A DNA stretch of 64,000 nucleotides from an uncultured Sphaerochaeta sp. (GTDB lineage: Bacteria; Spirochaetota; Spirochaetia; Sphaerochaetales; Sphaerochaetaceae), in assembly GCF_963677075.1 (NCBI RefSeq), contig NZ_OY781873.1, forward strand, positions 310,001-374,000, given 5' to 3'. The notes beneath the pieces were generated by a model, which saw nothing but the letters and a program-made list of their open reading frames with translations, did not search any database and was not told where the DNA came from. Made by a program: the position numbers and the translations under genes. Below, in pieces: positions 17,543 through 25,229 of this stretch (the first letter of the stretch is position 1; the number at the start of each line of letters is the position of its first letter).

Positions 17543-18401
17543 GGTGTTTCCTCCATTTTTTCAGCAGGTCACCAGCCGACCGCCCCAAGTAGAATGCACC
17601 GGCAATAACGACAACGGTTGCTCCCACAGGGATATCGAATCCCCAGCCCACAGCAAGCCCTGCAAAGGAGAACAGGAAAGAGAAGAGCGTGGCAAAGGCC
17701 ATCATGGAGGCAAGATTTTTCGCCTTATACCCTGCTGTTCCTGCGGGGAGCGTGAGCATGGCAATCACCATTACGATACCCACAAATGTCTGCAGCAGGA
17801 CAACGGCTACCGCTGTTATCGAGAGGATGGCGAGAAATACCACATGGGTCGGGATTCCTCTCACCTGGGCGAACTCCTCGTCAAAGGCAGTTGCTTCAAT
17901 CTGGGGATAGAATCTCCAAGCGAGTACAATGACCACCACATCAAGAATAGCAAGCAGGATGAGGTCAGAGGGGGCAATGAGCAGGATATTTCCAAAAAGG
18001 TAGCTTGATGGATCGGTGTATCCAGGGGTCTTTGCCATGAACAGCACACCAATACTCATCCCGATTGCCCAGATTGCTTGGATGACCGTATCCTCACGTT
18101 GCTTGGAACGAAGCGAAACCGTCCCAATGATTGCTGCTGAAAGGAGCGCAAAGATTATGGCTCCTACCATTGGGCTTAGATTGGGGACCAAGCCGGTGGC
18201 TGATAGATAGAGAGCAATCCCGATACCACCAAGCACTGCATGGCTGATGGCTCCGGCAAGGCCAGCTATCCGTTTCACGGTAACGACCGAGCCCAGCACC
18301 CCGAAGAGAACAGAAGAGAGTAATCCTGCGAAGAATGCATTTCTCACAAAGGGAAAATCGGGGTTGAACAATGCAGAAAAGAATCCTAGAAGATCGTTCA
18401 T
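17535..18401 (-). CDS. znuB: Zinc ABC transporter permease ZnuB
   Basis: A 288-residue inner-membrane permease of the ABC-3 family with about eight or nine helices. Typical segments: GLLSSVLFGVLGSVVTVKRI, GAISHAVLGGIGIAL and GIVMVIAMLTLPAGTAGY. With ZnuC and ZnuA it forms a high-affinity Zn2+ importer; manganese is a possible alternative from family knowledge, but the Zur-type neighbour favours zinc. The start overlaps the znuC stop (ATGA) and the stop overlaps zur, so all four genes are tightly coupled. Confidence 0.9.
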   Translation of the reverse strand: MNDLLGFFSALFNPDFPFVRNAFFAGLLSSVLFGVLGSVVTVKRIAGLAGAISHAVLGGIGIALYLSATGLVPNLSPMVGAIIFALLSAAIIGTVSLRSKQREDTVIQAIWAIGMSIGVLFMAKTPGYTDPSSYLFGNILLIAPSDLILLAILDVVVIVLAWRFYPQIEATAFDEEFAQVRGIPTHVVFLAILSITAVAVVLLQTFVGIVMVIAMLTLPAGTAGYKAKNLASMMAFATLFSFLFSFAGLAVGWGFDIPVGATVVVIAGAFYLGRSAGDLLKKWRKHHD

Positions 18402-19168
18402 ACATCCTCCCTTGGAAAATGGCAGAAGTCTCCGGGAATCTCTACATCGTGACGTACCCGTTTCCTTGTGCCTTCTGCTGCTTCCTCAAGTGCATGCTGG
18501 ACGACAGTCCGACCCAACTTTCCATCCCTATGCGCATCGATACAGAACACCCGGTCGATCAAGGGGGAGACCTCTCTCATATCGTGGGTAACAATCAAGA
18601 TGGTTGTCGAACCCTTGAGCTTCCCAAGGGTTGCATAGAGTCTTTGTTCGCTCTCCTTGTCCAGATTGGCCGCCGGCTCATCAAGAATCAGCATGGTGGG
18701 TTCAGCTGCAAGGGCACGGGCAACCAACACTCGTCGCCTCTGGCCCCCGCTCAGGGCACTGTAGGGCCGCTGGGCAAGGTGCTCAAGCTCAACCTGCTTG
18801 AGTGCTTGCAGTGCTTTCTCCGTCTGCTCAGCTTTCCCTCCCCGCTTTGATGCATCAACACGCCCCATCCTCACGACTTCCAATACGGAAATAGGGAAAT
18901 TGGGATCATAGTTGGTGTGCTGGGGAACATAGCCTACAAGGGCTCGGCTCTTTCTTGGATTCTCACCAAGCAACCTGATCGCACCAGATTGGGGAGCCTC
19001 CAGACCAAGGACCAACTTCAGCAAGGTACTTTTCCCTGAACCGTTTGGGCCGACCAAGGCGATAAACTCCCCTGCATGAAAATGAAAGGATACATCCTCA
19101 AGGACTCTTAAATGGGGATAAGAGAAGGCAACTTCATGGAATGAGAGTGCAATAGGAATAGTACTCAT
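18398..19168 (-). CDS. znuC: Zinc ABC transporter ATP-binding protein ZnuC
   Basis: A 256-residue ABC ATPase. Walker A is GPNGSGKST (around residue 39), the Q-loop lies in GYVPQHTNYDPNFP, the signature is LSGGQRRRV and Walker B is MLILDEPAANLD. It powers the ZnuB permease. The ATG overlaps the znuA stop by four bases (ATGA), and its own stop overlaps znuB the same way. Confidence 0.92.
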   Translation of the reverse strand: MSTIPIALSFHEVAFSYPHLRVLEDVSFHFHAGEFIALVGPNGSGKSTLLKLVLGLEAPQSGAIRLLGENPRKSRALVGYVPQHTNYDPNFPISVLEVVRMGRVDASKRGGKAEQTEKALQALKQVELEHLAQRPYSALSGGQRRRVLVARALAAEPTMLILDEPAANLDKESEQRLYATLGKLKGSTTILIVTHDMREVSPLIDRVFCIDAHRDGKLGRTVVQHALEEAAEGTRKRVRHDVEIPGDFCHFPREDV

Positions 19169-20061
19169 AGGCTTTCCTTCAGGGCATTACCCATCAGGCG
19201 GATATTACCCAACCAATCATAGGCAAGGGGATCGAGTGCCACTACCTGTGCACCAACCACCTGGGCGACTTTCTCTGCACTGCCGGAGGGAAATTGCTTT
19301 TGTACAAAAATTGCCTTGGCCTGTTCATCTTGTGCCCGCTCTATCAGGAGAGCCAAGTCCTTTGCTGTAGGTTCCTTCCCTCCTGTCTCGACAGCCTCCT
19401 GATGAAGGCCGAATGAGTCAAGGAAGTATCCAAAGGAGGGATGGTAGACAAAGACGGTACTGTCAGAGAGCCCCGCGAGCTCTGTTTCCAACGAGGAGAA
19501 TTCCCCATCGATCAGGGAGAGGAGTTGCCTAGAACTCTCTCCTATCTCCACTTCAGGTAATCCAAGGTGGGTGGTCAATGCAGTGCTGATGTTCTTCACT
19601 AGCACCTTCGCCTGTTCCCATCCAAGCCAGGTATGTCGATCAATGTTCAAATCATGAACAGGCTCATCTTCTCCTGCTTCCTCATCCTCATGGTCATGCT
19701 CTTCCAAGGTTCGAAGGGTCATTCCTTCTGTCCCATCTATGATCACAAGATCTGGATAAAGGCTTGAGACTTTGTCGATTAGGGCATGTTCAAAGTCCGT
19801 GCCACTGAGAATCCAGATACTGGCCTTTGCCAACCGAGCCATTTGGGAAGGAGAAGGTTCATAGGAATGTGGATTCTGCCCCTCCCCAACCAGTACAGCA
19901 GTTTCCACCAGGTCACCAGCGATCTGGTCGACAAAATATGCATGGGGAAGAATACTCACCATCACAATAGGCTTGGAATCCTGCTCAGTATTTCCTCCTG
20001 CAAAGAGAACGAAAGGGGTTAGGATGAGCGCCAGCAGTATCGATAATGCACGTGTTCGCAT
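19165..20061 (-). CDS. znuA: Zinc-binding periplasmic protein ZnuA
   Basis: A 298-residue cluster 9 solute-binding protein with a signal peptide (RTRALSILLALILTPFVLFAGG) and no lipobox cysteine. Zinc ligands expected of the family are visible: His in NPHSYEPSPSQ, His in DRHTWLGW, His in VYHPSFGYF and Asp in ALDPLAYDW. A short acidic, histidine-containing loop (EEHDHEDEE) around residues 125-145 is typical of zinc rather than manganese binders. First gene of znuACB-zur; a GGAGG site is just upstream of the ATG, and a palindrome overlaps its predicted promoter. Confidence 0.9.
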   Translation of the reverse strand: MRTRALSILLALILTPFVLFAGGNTEQDSKPIVMVSILPHAYFVDQIAGDLVETAVLVGEGQNPHSYEPSPSQMARLAKASIWILSGTDFEHALIDKVSSLYPDLVIIDGTEGMTLRTLEEHDHEDEEAGEDEPVHDLNIDRHTWLGWEQAKVLVKNISTALTTHLGLPEVEIGESSRQLLSLIDGEFSSLETELAGLSDSTVFVYHPSFGYFLDSFGLHQEAVETGGKEPTAKDLALLIERAQDEQAKAIFVQKQFPSGSAEKVAQVVGAQVVALDPLAYDWLGNIRLMGNALKESL

Positions 20062-20083
20062 AGTACCTCCATCAAGTATCTAC

Positions 20084-20112
20084 AACATAGTAAACCTAAG
20101 ATGATTTTGCAA
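20084..20112 (-). promoter_or_regulatory. Predicted znuA promoter
   Basis: On the minus strand TTGCAA (20112-20107) and TATGTT (20089-20084) are separated by 17 bases. The -35 element is one arm of the inverted repeat 20105-20125, so a bound repressor would block it. Confidence 0.5.
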
Positions 20113-20125
20113 GTCATTTGCAAAA
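20105..20125. promoter_or_regulatory. Candidate Zur operator
   Basis: TTTTGCAA (20105-20112) and TTGCAAAA (20118-20125) form a perfect 8-base inverted repeat around five bases. It lies between znuA and the divergent gamma carbonic anhydrase gene and overlaps the predicted znuA -35 box. Placement and symmetry fit a Fur-family operator; assignment to Zur is inference from the adjacent operon. Confidence 0.55.
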
Positions 20126-20136
20126 ATATTTCAGAC

Positions 20137-20166
20137 TGTACAGAATCATTGCATTCCGGATATAGT
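20137..20166 (+). promoter_or_regulatory. Possible promoter of the gamma carbonic anhydrase gene
   Basis: TGTACA (20137-20142) and TATAGT (20161-20166) are spaced by 18 bases. The -10 box is good and the -35 box fair. It lies clear of the inverted repeat, so zinc control of this side is uncertain. Confidence 0.4.
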
Positions 20167-20188
20167 CAAACCAGAGAGGAAACCGACT

Positions 20189-20710
20189 ATGATGTACGCA
20201 TATAATGGTAAGTCACCGAGTATAGCAGAAGGTTGTTACATCGCACCCAGTGCTGATGTCATCGGCAATGTCACATTGGGGGAAGGGGTCTCCATCTGGT
20301 TTCATGCCACACTCAGGGCAGATGTGAATACCATCCATATTGGTGGGCAATCGAACCTTCAGGACAACGTAGTTGCACATGTAGACAAGGGCTTTCCGCT
20401 TATTGTGGGAGAAAGATGCACTGTCGGACATGGTGCCATCATCCATGCCTGCACCATTGAGGATGACTGTCTTATCGGTATGGGAGCAATTGTACTCAAT
20501 GGGGCAGTAATTGGGAAAGAGTCCATCGTTGCTGCAGGGGCTCTGGTTTCCCAGAACAAGGTTTACCCTCCCCGCTCATTGCTGGTCGGCACCCCTGCAA
20601 AACTCATCAGGACACTCAGTGACGAGGAGTTTGCCAAGGTGAGGGAAAACACCCAGGAGTACTGGGAGTTTGCTCACGACCTTGCAACCGGCAAGCAGAC
20701 GATCAACTAG
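20189..20710 (+). CDS. Gamma carbonic anhydrase family protein
   Basis: A 173-residue left-handed beta-helix protein built from hexapeptide repeats (residues about 10-135) with a C-terminal helix. The three histidine metal ligands are in VVAHVD and VGHGAIIHAC, so a trimeric zinc or iron enzyme is expected. Family members include gamma carbonic anhydrases and PaaY/YrdA-type proteins of uncertain substrate. Its position opposite the zinc-uptake operon may reflect shared metal control. The start could also be the next ATG (20192). It overlaps the convergent ktrA by four bases. Confidence 0.9.
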   Translation: MMYAYNGKSPSIAEGCYIAPSADVIGNVTLGEGVSIWFHATLRADVNTIHIGGQSNLQDNVVAHVDKGFPLIVGERCTVGHGAIIHACTIEDDCLIGMGAIVLNGAVIGKESIVAAGALVSQNKVYPPRSLLVGTPAKLIRTLSDEEFAKVRENTQEYWEFAHDLATGKQTIN

Positions 20711-21378
20711 GCTTCATTTGCCTGTTCAAATTTCCTGATTGCATCGTTGGTCCCACCAACAACCAGTACATCATCCTCGAACAGCTGTTGGTCAGGCATG
20801 ATCTCACTGATTGCTTTCTCGTCTCGAATAATTACAATAATATTCAAGTGATAACGCTTGCGGAGATTCAAGTCAGCCACACTTTGATCGGCGAATTTTC
20901 CGGAGAGTGTGACATTGGCAATGGAGAAATCATCACAAAGCTCAAGAAAGTCCAGTGTCCCAGTGGAGACCAAGGAACGAGCTAGTCGCTCTCCCATCTC
21001 AACCTCAGGAAAGACAGCCTCAGCCCCAATACGCTCAAGCACCTTACCATGATTCATGCTTGTTGCCTTGGCAATGACCCGTGGGATGCCCAACTCGATC
21101 AAGCTCATTGTTACCAGAATATTTGATTCAATATCCTTTCCTATGCAGACAATTGCAGTACGGCAGTGGGAGATTCCAGACTCATGCAATACTTCTTCAG
21201 TGACTGATTTCACTGGATAGATATTCTCCAACTGATCCTTGACTGCGTTTAGCTTCTCTTCCTCAATTTCCAGGACAATTACCTGTTTGCCTGCCTTAGT
21301 TAGTTCAAGGGCCAAGGACAGGCCGAACCTTCCCAGCCCAATAATCCCATAGGCATCAGGATCATACTCTTTCTTCAT
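20707..21378 (-). CDS. ktrA: Potassium uptake RCK protein KtrA/TrkA type
   Basis: A 223-residue cytoplasmic regulator of potassium uptake. The N-terminal Rossmann RCK_N domain shows GIIGLGRFGLSLALEL and a following acidic VLEIEEEKL that binds nucleotide; the C-terminal RCK_C domain spans about 140-220. It gates the membrane subunit encoded 13 bases upstream on the same strand. The Ktr type (one RCK unit, ~220 residues) fits better than the double-length E. coli TrkA. Confidence 0.9.
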   Translation of the reverse strand: MKKEYDPDAYGIIGLGRFGLSLALELTKAGKQVIVLEIEEEKLNAVKDQLENIYPVKSVTEEVLHESGISHCRTAIVCIGKDIESNILVTMSLIELGIPRVIAKATSMNHGKVLERIGAEAVFPEVEMGERLARSLVSTGTLDFLELCDDFSIANVTLSGKFADQSVADLNLRKRYHLNIIVIIRDEKAISEIMPDQQLFEDDVLVVGGTNDAIRKFEQANEA

Positions 21379-21391
21379 GGCAAATTATCTC

Positions 21392-22690
21392 CTATCCAAT
21401 AAACACCTGCTCTTCAACATAGCCCAGTTGTGAGGCTTTCCTCGCGAAACTGGTGGCTATGGTGATAGGGCCGACTCTTCCAGCAAACATTACTACCACC
21501 AATACGAGCTTCGATAGTGTAGCTATTTCGGTGGTGATTCCCATTGAAAGTCCAACGGTAGCAAAAGCGGAAACCGCTTCAAACAGTACCTCAAGAAAAG
21601 TGAACTTCGATCCTTCAATAATCAACAGCAGAAAGCTCCCACCACCTATAAGCAGAATGGAAAGCAAGAGGACCTGGAAAGCCTTGAGAATACTTTCACC
21701 ACCTATCTTGCGCTTGAAGGCGGCTGTCTGCCGGCCAAACATCAAGGAGCCGAGGCTGAGAAACAGCGTAAAGATTGTGGAGGTCTTGATACCACCACCA
21801 GTCGATCCAGGACTTGCTCCGATGAACATCAAGACAATGGTAACAAGGAGTCCAGCTTGACTCAATCCTGCAATATCGACGGTATTAAAACCTGCTGTCC
21901 TGGTAGTGACACTCTGGAAGAATGCCGCAAGTGGCTCCAGATGTTCGACAAAGAGATAGAACAGGAACCCCCCGATGAGGAGAATACTGTTCATGGTCAC
22001 CACAATCTTGGAGTGCATGCTCAGTTTCTTCCAATTGCGGTTTTTCACTATATCTGCGATTACAAAGAAACCGGTACCTCCGATTATAATCAGTAAAGCA
22101 GTCGTAAGATTCATCGCAACACTATGACGGTACATGGATAAACTCTGATACTTTCCCATGAGGTCAAAACCGGCGTTATTGAATGCAGAGATGGTATTGA
22201 ATACCGCGTGCCCCAAGGCATCAAGAGGACCATACGTTGAACGGAATATGAAATATTCAATAAATACGCCAACGCCCTGCACCAACAAAGCTGCCAAACC
22301 AACAGCACGTACCACCATCAGTGTTCCTTGGACAGAAGAGAGGTTGTAGGCTTCCTTGATGAAAGACCGTTGACTGAGTCCGATGTTCATGCCTAAGAGG
22401 AGACTAAAGGAGATAACCATTGAGGCAAATCCCAGACCACCGAGTAGTATCAGAATGGCAATGACCGTACGACCAAAGAGAGAGAATGTCAGCGCTACAT
22501 CAACCGTAACGAGTCCAGTAACACAAACTGCACTGGTGGATATAAAAAGTGAATCCCAGTAGGAAATTTTTATTCCTTCGTTGTGGGAGATGGGAAGTCG
22601 CAACAGCAACGAACCCACTAGAATGATAGCCATGAAGCCTAGCAGCAAATAGTGATTTGCTCGTAGCGGCTTTTTCATACGCTTTTCCAT
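21392..22690 (-). CDS. ktrB: Potassium uptake membrane subunit KtrB/TrkH type
   Basis: A ~432-residue membrane channel subunit with four M1-P-M2 repeats. Filter-region segments visible include STSAVCVTGLVTVD, NNAGFDLMG, TRTAGFNTVD and ATVGLSMGIT, each with the key glycine. With KtrA it imports K+, probably Na+- or membrane-potential-driven. The start is uncertain: the frame runs up to 22804, but the family normally begins just before the first helix, which favours the ATGs at 22690 or 22678; no strong ribosome site decides between them. Confidence 0.88.
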   Translation of the reverse strand: MEKRMKKPLRANHYLLLGFMAIILVGSLLLRLPISHNEGIKISYWDSLFISTSAVCVTGLVTVDVALTFSLFGRTVIAILILLGGLGFASMVISFSLLLGMNIGLSQRSFIKEAYNLSSVQGTLMVVRAVGLAALLVQGVGVFIEYFIFRSTYGPLDALGHAVFNTISAFNNAGFDLMGKYQSLSMYRHSVAMNLTTALLIIIGGTGFFVIADIVKNRNWKKLSMHSKIVVTMNSILLIGGFLFYLFVEHLEPLAAFFQSVTTRTAGFNTVDIAGLSQAGLLVTIVLMFIGASPGSTGGGIKTSTIFTLFLSLGSLMFGRQTAAFKRKIGGESILKAFQVLLLSILLIGGGSFLLLIIEGSKFTFLEVLFEAVSAFATVGLSMGITTEIATLSKLVLVVVMFAGRVGPITIATSFARKASQLGYVEEQVFIG

Positions 22691-22745
22691 GGAGACAGAG
22701 TCTACTGCGTCTTTTCCTGATGTGCAAGATAGCGAGGCAAGTGAC

Positions 22746-22765
22746 ATATTGTCGATACACAATAT
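22746..22765. promoter_or_regulatory. Inverted repeat upstream of ferritin
   Basis: ATATTGT (22746-22752) and ACAATAT (22759-22765) are perfect 7-base arms around six bases. The repeat overlaps the predicted -35 box of the ferritin promoter, a place where an iron or peroxide regulator could act. It does not match Fur or PerR consensus by eye. Confidence 0.4.
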
Positions 22766-22777
22766 TAGTTGTATCTT
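22749..22777 (+). promoter_or_regulatory. Predicted ferritin promoter
   Basis: TTGTCG (22749-22754) and TATCTT (22772-22777) are spaced by 17 bases. Transcription would start about 20 bases before the ribosome site AGGAGA and the ATG at 22805. Confidence 0.4.
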
Positions 22778-22804
22778 TGTATTAGTAAAAAATAGGAGAT
22801 TCAT

Positions 22805-23317
22805 ATGCTATCAAAAGAAATCGCCACATTATTGAATGAACAAATCAACAAGGAGTTCTATTCCGCATATCTCTATCTTGATATGGCAAACTTCTACGCT
22901 GAAAAGGGACTGTTCGGGTATGAGAACTGGTTCAAGGTACAAGCAGAGGAAGAGATGAGTCACGCCATGCTCTTTCGCCAGTACTTGTTGAACAATGGAC
23001 ATGCCGTAACACTCTCCGCTCTGGCAGATCCCAGCAAATCATACGAAAATACCAAGGATCCTCTTGTTGAGGCTCTTAAGCATGAGGAATATGTTACAGC
23101 CTCCATCAACAACATCTATGAGGTAGCGGTCAAACAGAAAGATTATCGCTCCCAGCAATTCCTTGACTGGTTCATCAAGGAACAAGGTGAAGAAGAAGCC
23201 AATGCTCAGGAAAACATCCAGAAATTCGAGGTCTTTGGCTCTGATAACCGTGGCCTGTACATGCTCAACAAGGAGCTGGAAGCAAGAGTCTTCTCACCTC
23301 CTTCCTTGCAGCTGTAA
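22805..23317 (+). CDS. ftn: Ferritin (non-haem, iron storage)
   Basis: A 170-residue four-helix ferritin of the bacterial FtnA type. Di-iron centre residues are seen in INKEFYSAYLYLD (Glu17), EEEMSHAMLF (Glu and His), EALKHEEYVTA (Glu) and KEQGEEEANAQ (Gln and Glu), so ferroxidase activity is expected. It stores iron as a 24-mer in the cytoplasm. An AGGAGA site precedes the ATG, and an inverted repeat overlaps its predicted promoter. Pirin follows 75 bases later, past a 9-base palindrome. Confidence 0.95.
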   Translation: MLSKEIATLLNEQINKEFYSAYLYLDMANFYAEKGLFGYENWFKVQAEEEMSHAMLFRQYLLNNGHAVTLSALADPSKSYENTKDPLVEALKHEEYVTASINNIYEVAVKQKDYRSQQFLDWFIKEQGEEEANAQENIQKFEVFGSDNRGLYMLNKELEARVFSPPSLQL

Positions 23318-23340
23318 AACAAACAAAAAGAAGTTGTATG

Positions 23341-23361
23341 CACCCACGTCCTACGTGGGTG
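23341..23361. repeat. Perfect 9-base palindrome between ferritin and pirin
   Basis: CACCCACGT (23341-23349) and ACGTGGGTG (23353-23361) flank only three bases. No T-run follows, so it is a poor intrinsic terminator. It lies directly before a -10-like TATACT (23364-23369), so an operator for pirin is as likely as a 3' hairpin for ferritin mRNA. Confidence 0.5.
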
Positions 23362-23392
23362 TTATACTATGAGCACAATAGAAGGAGTGATC

Positions 23393-24232
23393 ATGCAGAA
23401 ACGACCAATCAAGCGCATCACAGGCGGAGCGGTACAGTACGACGGAGCCGGAGTCAAGCTGGTTAGGGTCATTGGATACAATGATACCAAGGATTTTGAC
23501 CCATTTCTTATGCTTGATGCATTCGATTCAAAGGATAGCGAAGACTATATCAAAGGATTCCCATGGCATCCCCATCGGGGGATAGAGACGGTAACCTACC
23601 TCATTGAAGGTGAGATTGTGCATGGGGATAGCCTGGGAAACAGTGGCTCCATAAACGAAGGATGCTGCCAGTGGATGACCGGAGGTAGTGGCATCATACA
23701 CCAGGAAATGCCGCAGCCCAGTGATCGTATGCTTGGATGCCAACTCTGGATCAACCTTCCCAAGAAAGACAAGATGACCGATCCTGCGTATCGTGATATC
23801 AGGAAAGAACAAATCCCTGTTGTCAGGGAGACTGGGAGTGAGGTCAGGGTTATCAGTGGCTCCTATAATGGGACCAAGGGGCCGGAAGAAGGTGATTATG
23901 TAAAAACCACCTACCTCGATGTCAAGCTGGAAGCAAATCAATCCTGGAGTTTGGAAGTTCCCTCTGAAAACACGCTTTTTCTCTATATAGTGGAGGGATC
24001 ACTGCTCACAGATGACCAGGAGGTGCCTTTCCATAGGGCTGTACTCTTTGGAGAAGGGGATACCCTTTCACTCTCATCGGGGAAAGCAGGTGTTCGCTTC
24101 TTTCTCTATGCGGCAAAACCGTTGAAGGAACCTATTGCTTGGGCAGGTCCCATTGTCATGAATACTCCTGAAGAGCTACGTCTTGCACGACAGGAACTCC
24201 AAAACAACACCTTTATCAAACATAAGCAATAA
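23393..24232 (+). CDS. Pirin family protein
   Basis: A 279-residue bicupin protein of the pirin family (quercetinase-like or regulatory iron proteins). The N-terminal cupin metal site is intact: FPWHPHRGIETVTYL gives two histidines and GSGIIHQEMP the third histidine and glutamate. Function in bacteria varies and cannot be fixed here; proximity to ferritin fits an iron-linked or oxidative role (inference). The ATG at 23393 is chosen because AAGGAG lies five to six bases upstream; a longer frame from 23369 would include the -10-like TATACT. Followed by a good terminator. Confidence 0.88.
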   Translation: MQKRPIKRITGGAVQYDGAGVKLVRVIGYNDTKDFDPFLMLDAFDSKDSEDYIKGFPWHPHRGIETVTYLIEGEIVHGDSLGNSGSINEGCCQWMTGGSGIIHQEMPQPSDRMLGCQLWINLPKKDKMTDPAYRDIRKEQIPVVRETGSEVRVISGSYNGTKGPEEGDYVKTTYLDVKLEANQSWSLEVPSENTLFLYIVEGSLLTDDQEVPFHRAVLFGEGDTLSLSSGKAGVRFFLYAAKPLKEPIAWAGPIVMNTPEELRLARQELQNNTFIKHKQ

Positions 24233-24252
24233 AAAGAATTAACAAGCATGCA

Positions 24253-24285
24253 AGCTGCTTCCTGTGGGAGGCAGCTCTTTTGTTT
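24253..24285 (+). terminator. Intrinsic terminator after pirin
   Basis: AGCTGCTTCC (24253-24262) pairs with GGAGGCAGCT (24267-24276) across a four-base loop with one G-U pair, followed by CTTTTGTTTC. Confidence 0.8.
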
Positions 24286-24306
24286 CTGAACAGACTTATG
24301 ATTTTG

Positions 24307-24335
24307 TTGACATTGTACTAATACACCAGTACAAT
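24307..24335 (+). promoter_or_regulatory. Strong sigma70-type promoter of envelope module B
   Basis: Consensus TTGACA (24307-24312) and TACAAT (24330-24335, five of six) are separated by exactly 17 bases. It precedes the GntR-type regulator gene at 24358 and should drive the whole operon to 30891. Confidence 0.8.
24313..24334. promoter_or_regulatory. Candidate autoregulatory operator of the YtrA-like repressor
   Basis: TTGTACT (24313-24319) and AGTACAA (24328-24334) are perfect 7-base arms around eight bases. They fill the spacer and reach into the -10 box. Position and GTACT/AGTAC half-sites fit a GntR/YtrA-type operator; a third AGTAC-like site follows at 24336-24340. Confidence 0.65.
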
Positions 24336-24357
24336 AGTACAAGAAATAAGGAGAGCA

Positions 24358-24771
24358 ATGGTGGCCAAGATCGAGCCAAAATTGGAATTCAGTCTGGATG
24401 TAAAGAGTGGTGTGCCTTTCTATAAGCAGATCATCTTCCAGGTGGAGATGGCCATTGCCGATGGCAGACTGGGAAAGGGATCCCAACTCCCTACCGTTCG
24501 AGCACTGGCGGTGGATTTAAGCGTCAACCCGAACACGGTTGCCAGAGCATACGCAGAGATGGAAATCAGAAATATCGTGGTGACACAACAAGGTTCAGGA
24601 ACCTTCATCAGTGATAAGGAAGTCAGTATTGATGGGATTGAACGGGAACGTATCCTTTCCCAGATCACCAAGGAATATATCACCAAAGCTTTTTCCTATG
24701 GATTCCAGCCGAGCGAGTTGATCGCGGCCATCAAAGACATGGGAAATGAAGTACATACACAAGGGGAATAA
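24358..24771 (+). CDS. GntR family regulator, YtrA subfamily (module B)
   Basis: A 137-residue repressor. The N-terminal GntR winged helix is clear (PFYKQIIFQVEMAIADG, KGSQLPTVRALAVDLSVNP, TVARAYAEMEIRNIVVTQQG, GTFIS), and the C-terminal part is a short ~50-residue helical tail, which defines the YtrA type usually found at the head of ABC-transporter operons. AAGGAG lies five bases before the ATG. A consensus promoter and a palindrome lie immediately upstream, so it most likely represses its own operon and responds to a ligand or envelope state handled by the transporter. Confidence 0.9.
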   Translation: MVAKIEPKLEFSLDVKSGVPFYKQIIFQVEMAIADGRLGKGSQLPTVRALAVDLSVNPNTVARAYAEMEIRNIVVTQQGSGTFISDKEVSIDGIERERILSQITKEYITKAFSYGFQPSELIAAIKDMGNEVHTQGE

Positions 24772-24773
24772 TC

Positions 24774-25229
24774 ATGAACCTGTACAAGAAAAAAATTGAA
24801 CGCATCAAGAACATGAAGGGTTTCGTTTTAAAGAAGGACTTCAACTACGGAGCACTTTCCTTCTTGGTGTTGGCACTCTTTCTCGCAGGAGGAGCAATTC
24901 TCCAACTACTACTCTACCCTTCCATCTCAACTGAGTCACTAGTCATGGTGAGCTCTGCAGCTTTTGCTGCTGCGATTATCATAGCAATCTTTCCGCTGTG
25001 GGCATTGGTTATGGCCATCATCCTTATTCTCTGGGTCTATGTAATCGGGGAAATCTCTCTGTATCTCTACCCGATTACCGCATTTTGCTCACTTGGGCTT
25101 CTTATCTCATCCTCTTTCCAGTTGGTCTACCACTGGGACAAGGTCATCATTCTGAGGTTGGGTAAGTTCCAGACAGTCAGGGGACCTGGTCTATTTTTTC
25201 TTATCCCGCTTGATCGACCGCGCTGCTGA
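24774..25229 (+). CDS. SPFH/stomatin-like protein, N-terminal part (frameshifted)
   Basis: A 151-residue frame that holds the membrane part of a slipin/stomatin-like protein: four hydrophobic stretches (about residues 28-48, 55-75, 76-97, 100-118) and then the start of the band 7 domain (KVIILRLGKFQTVRGPGLFFLIPL). The frame then runs off the family pattern into DRPRC and stops. The rest of the domain continues in the +1 frame at 25210 (IDRAAEFIDTR), so one extra base near 25199-25212 has split the gene. It begins two bases after the GntR gene. This may be a true mutation or a sequence error. Confidence 0.7.
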   Translation: MNLYKKKIERIKNMKGFVLKKDFNYGALSFLVLALFLAGGAILQLLLYPSISTESLVMVSSAAFAAAIIIAIFPLWALVMAIILILWVYVIGEISLYLYPITAFCSLGLLISSSFQLVYHWDKVIILRLGKFQTVRGPGLFFLIPLDRPRC

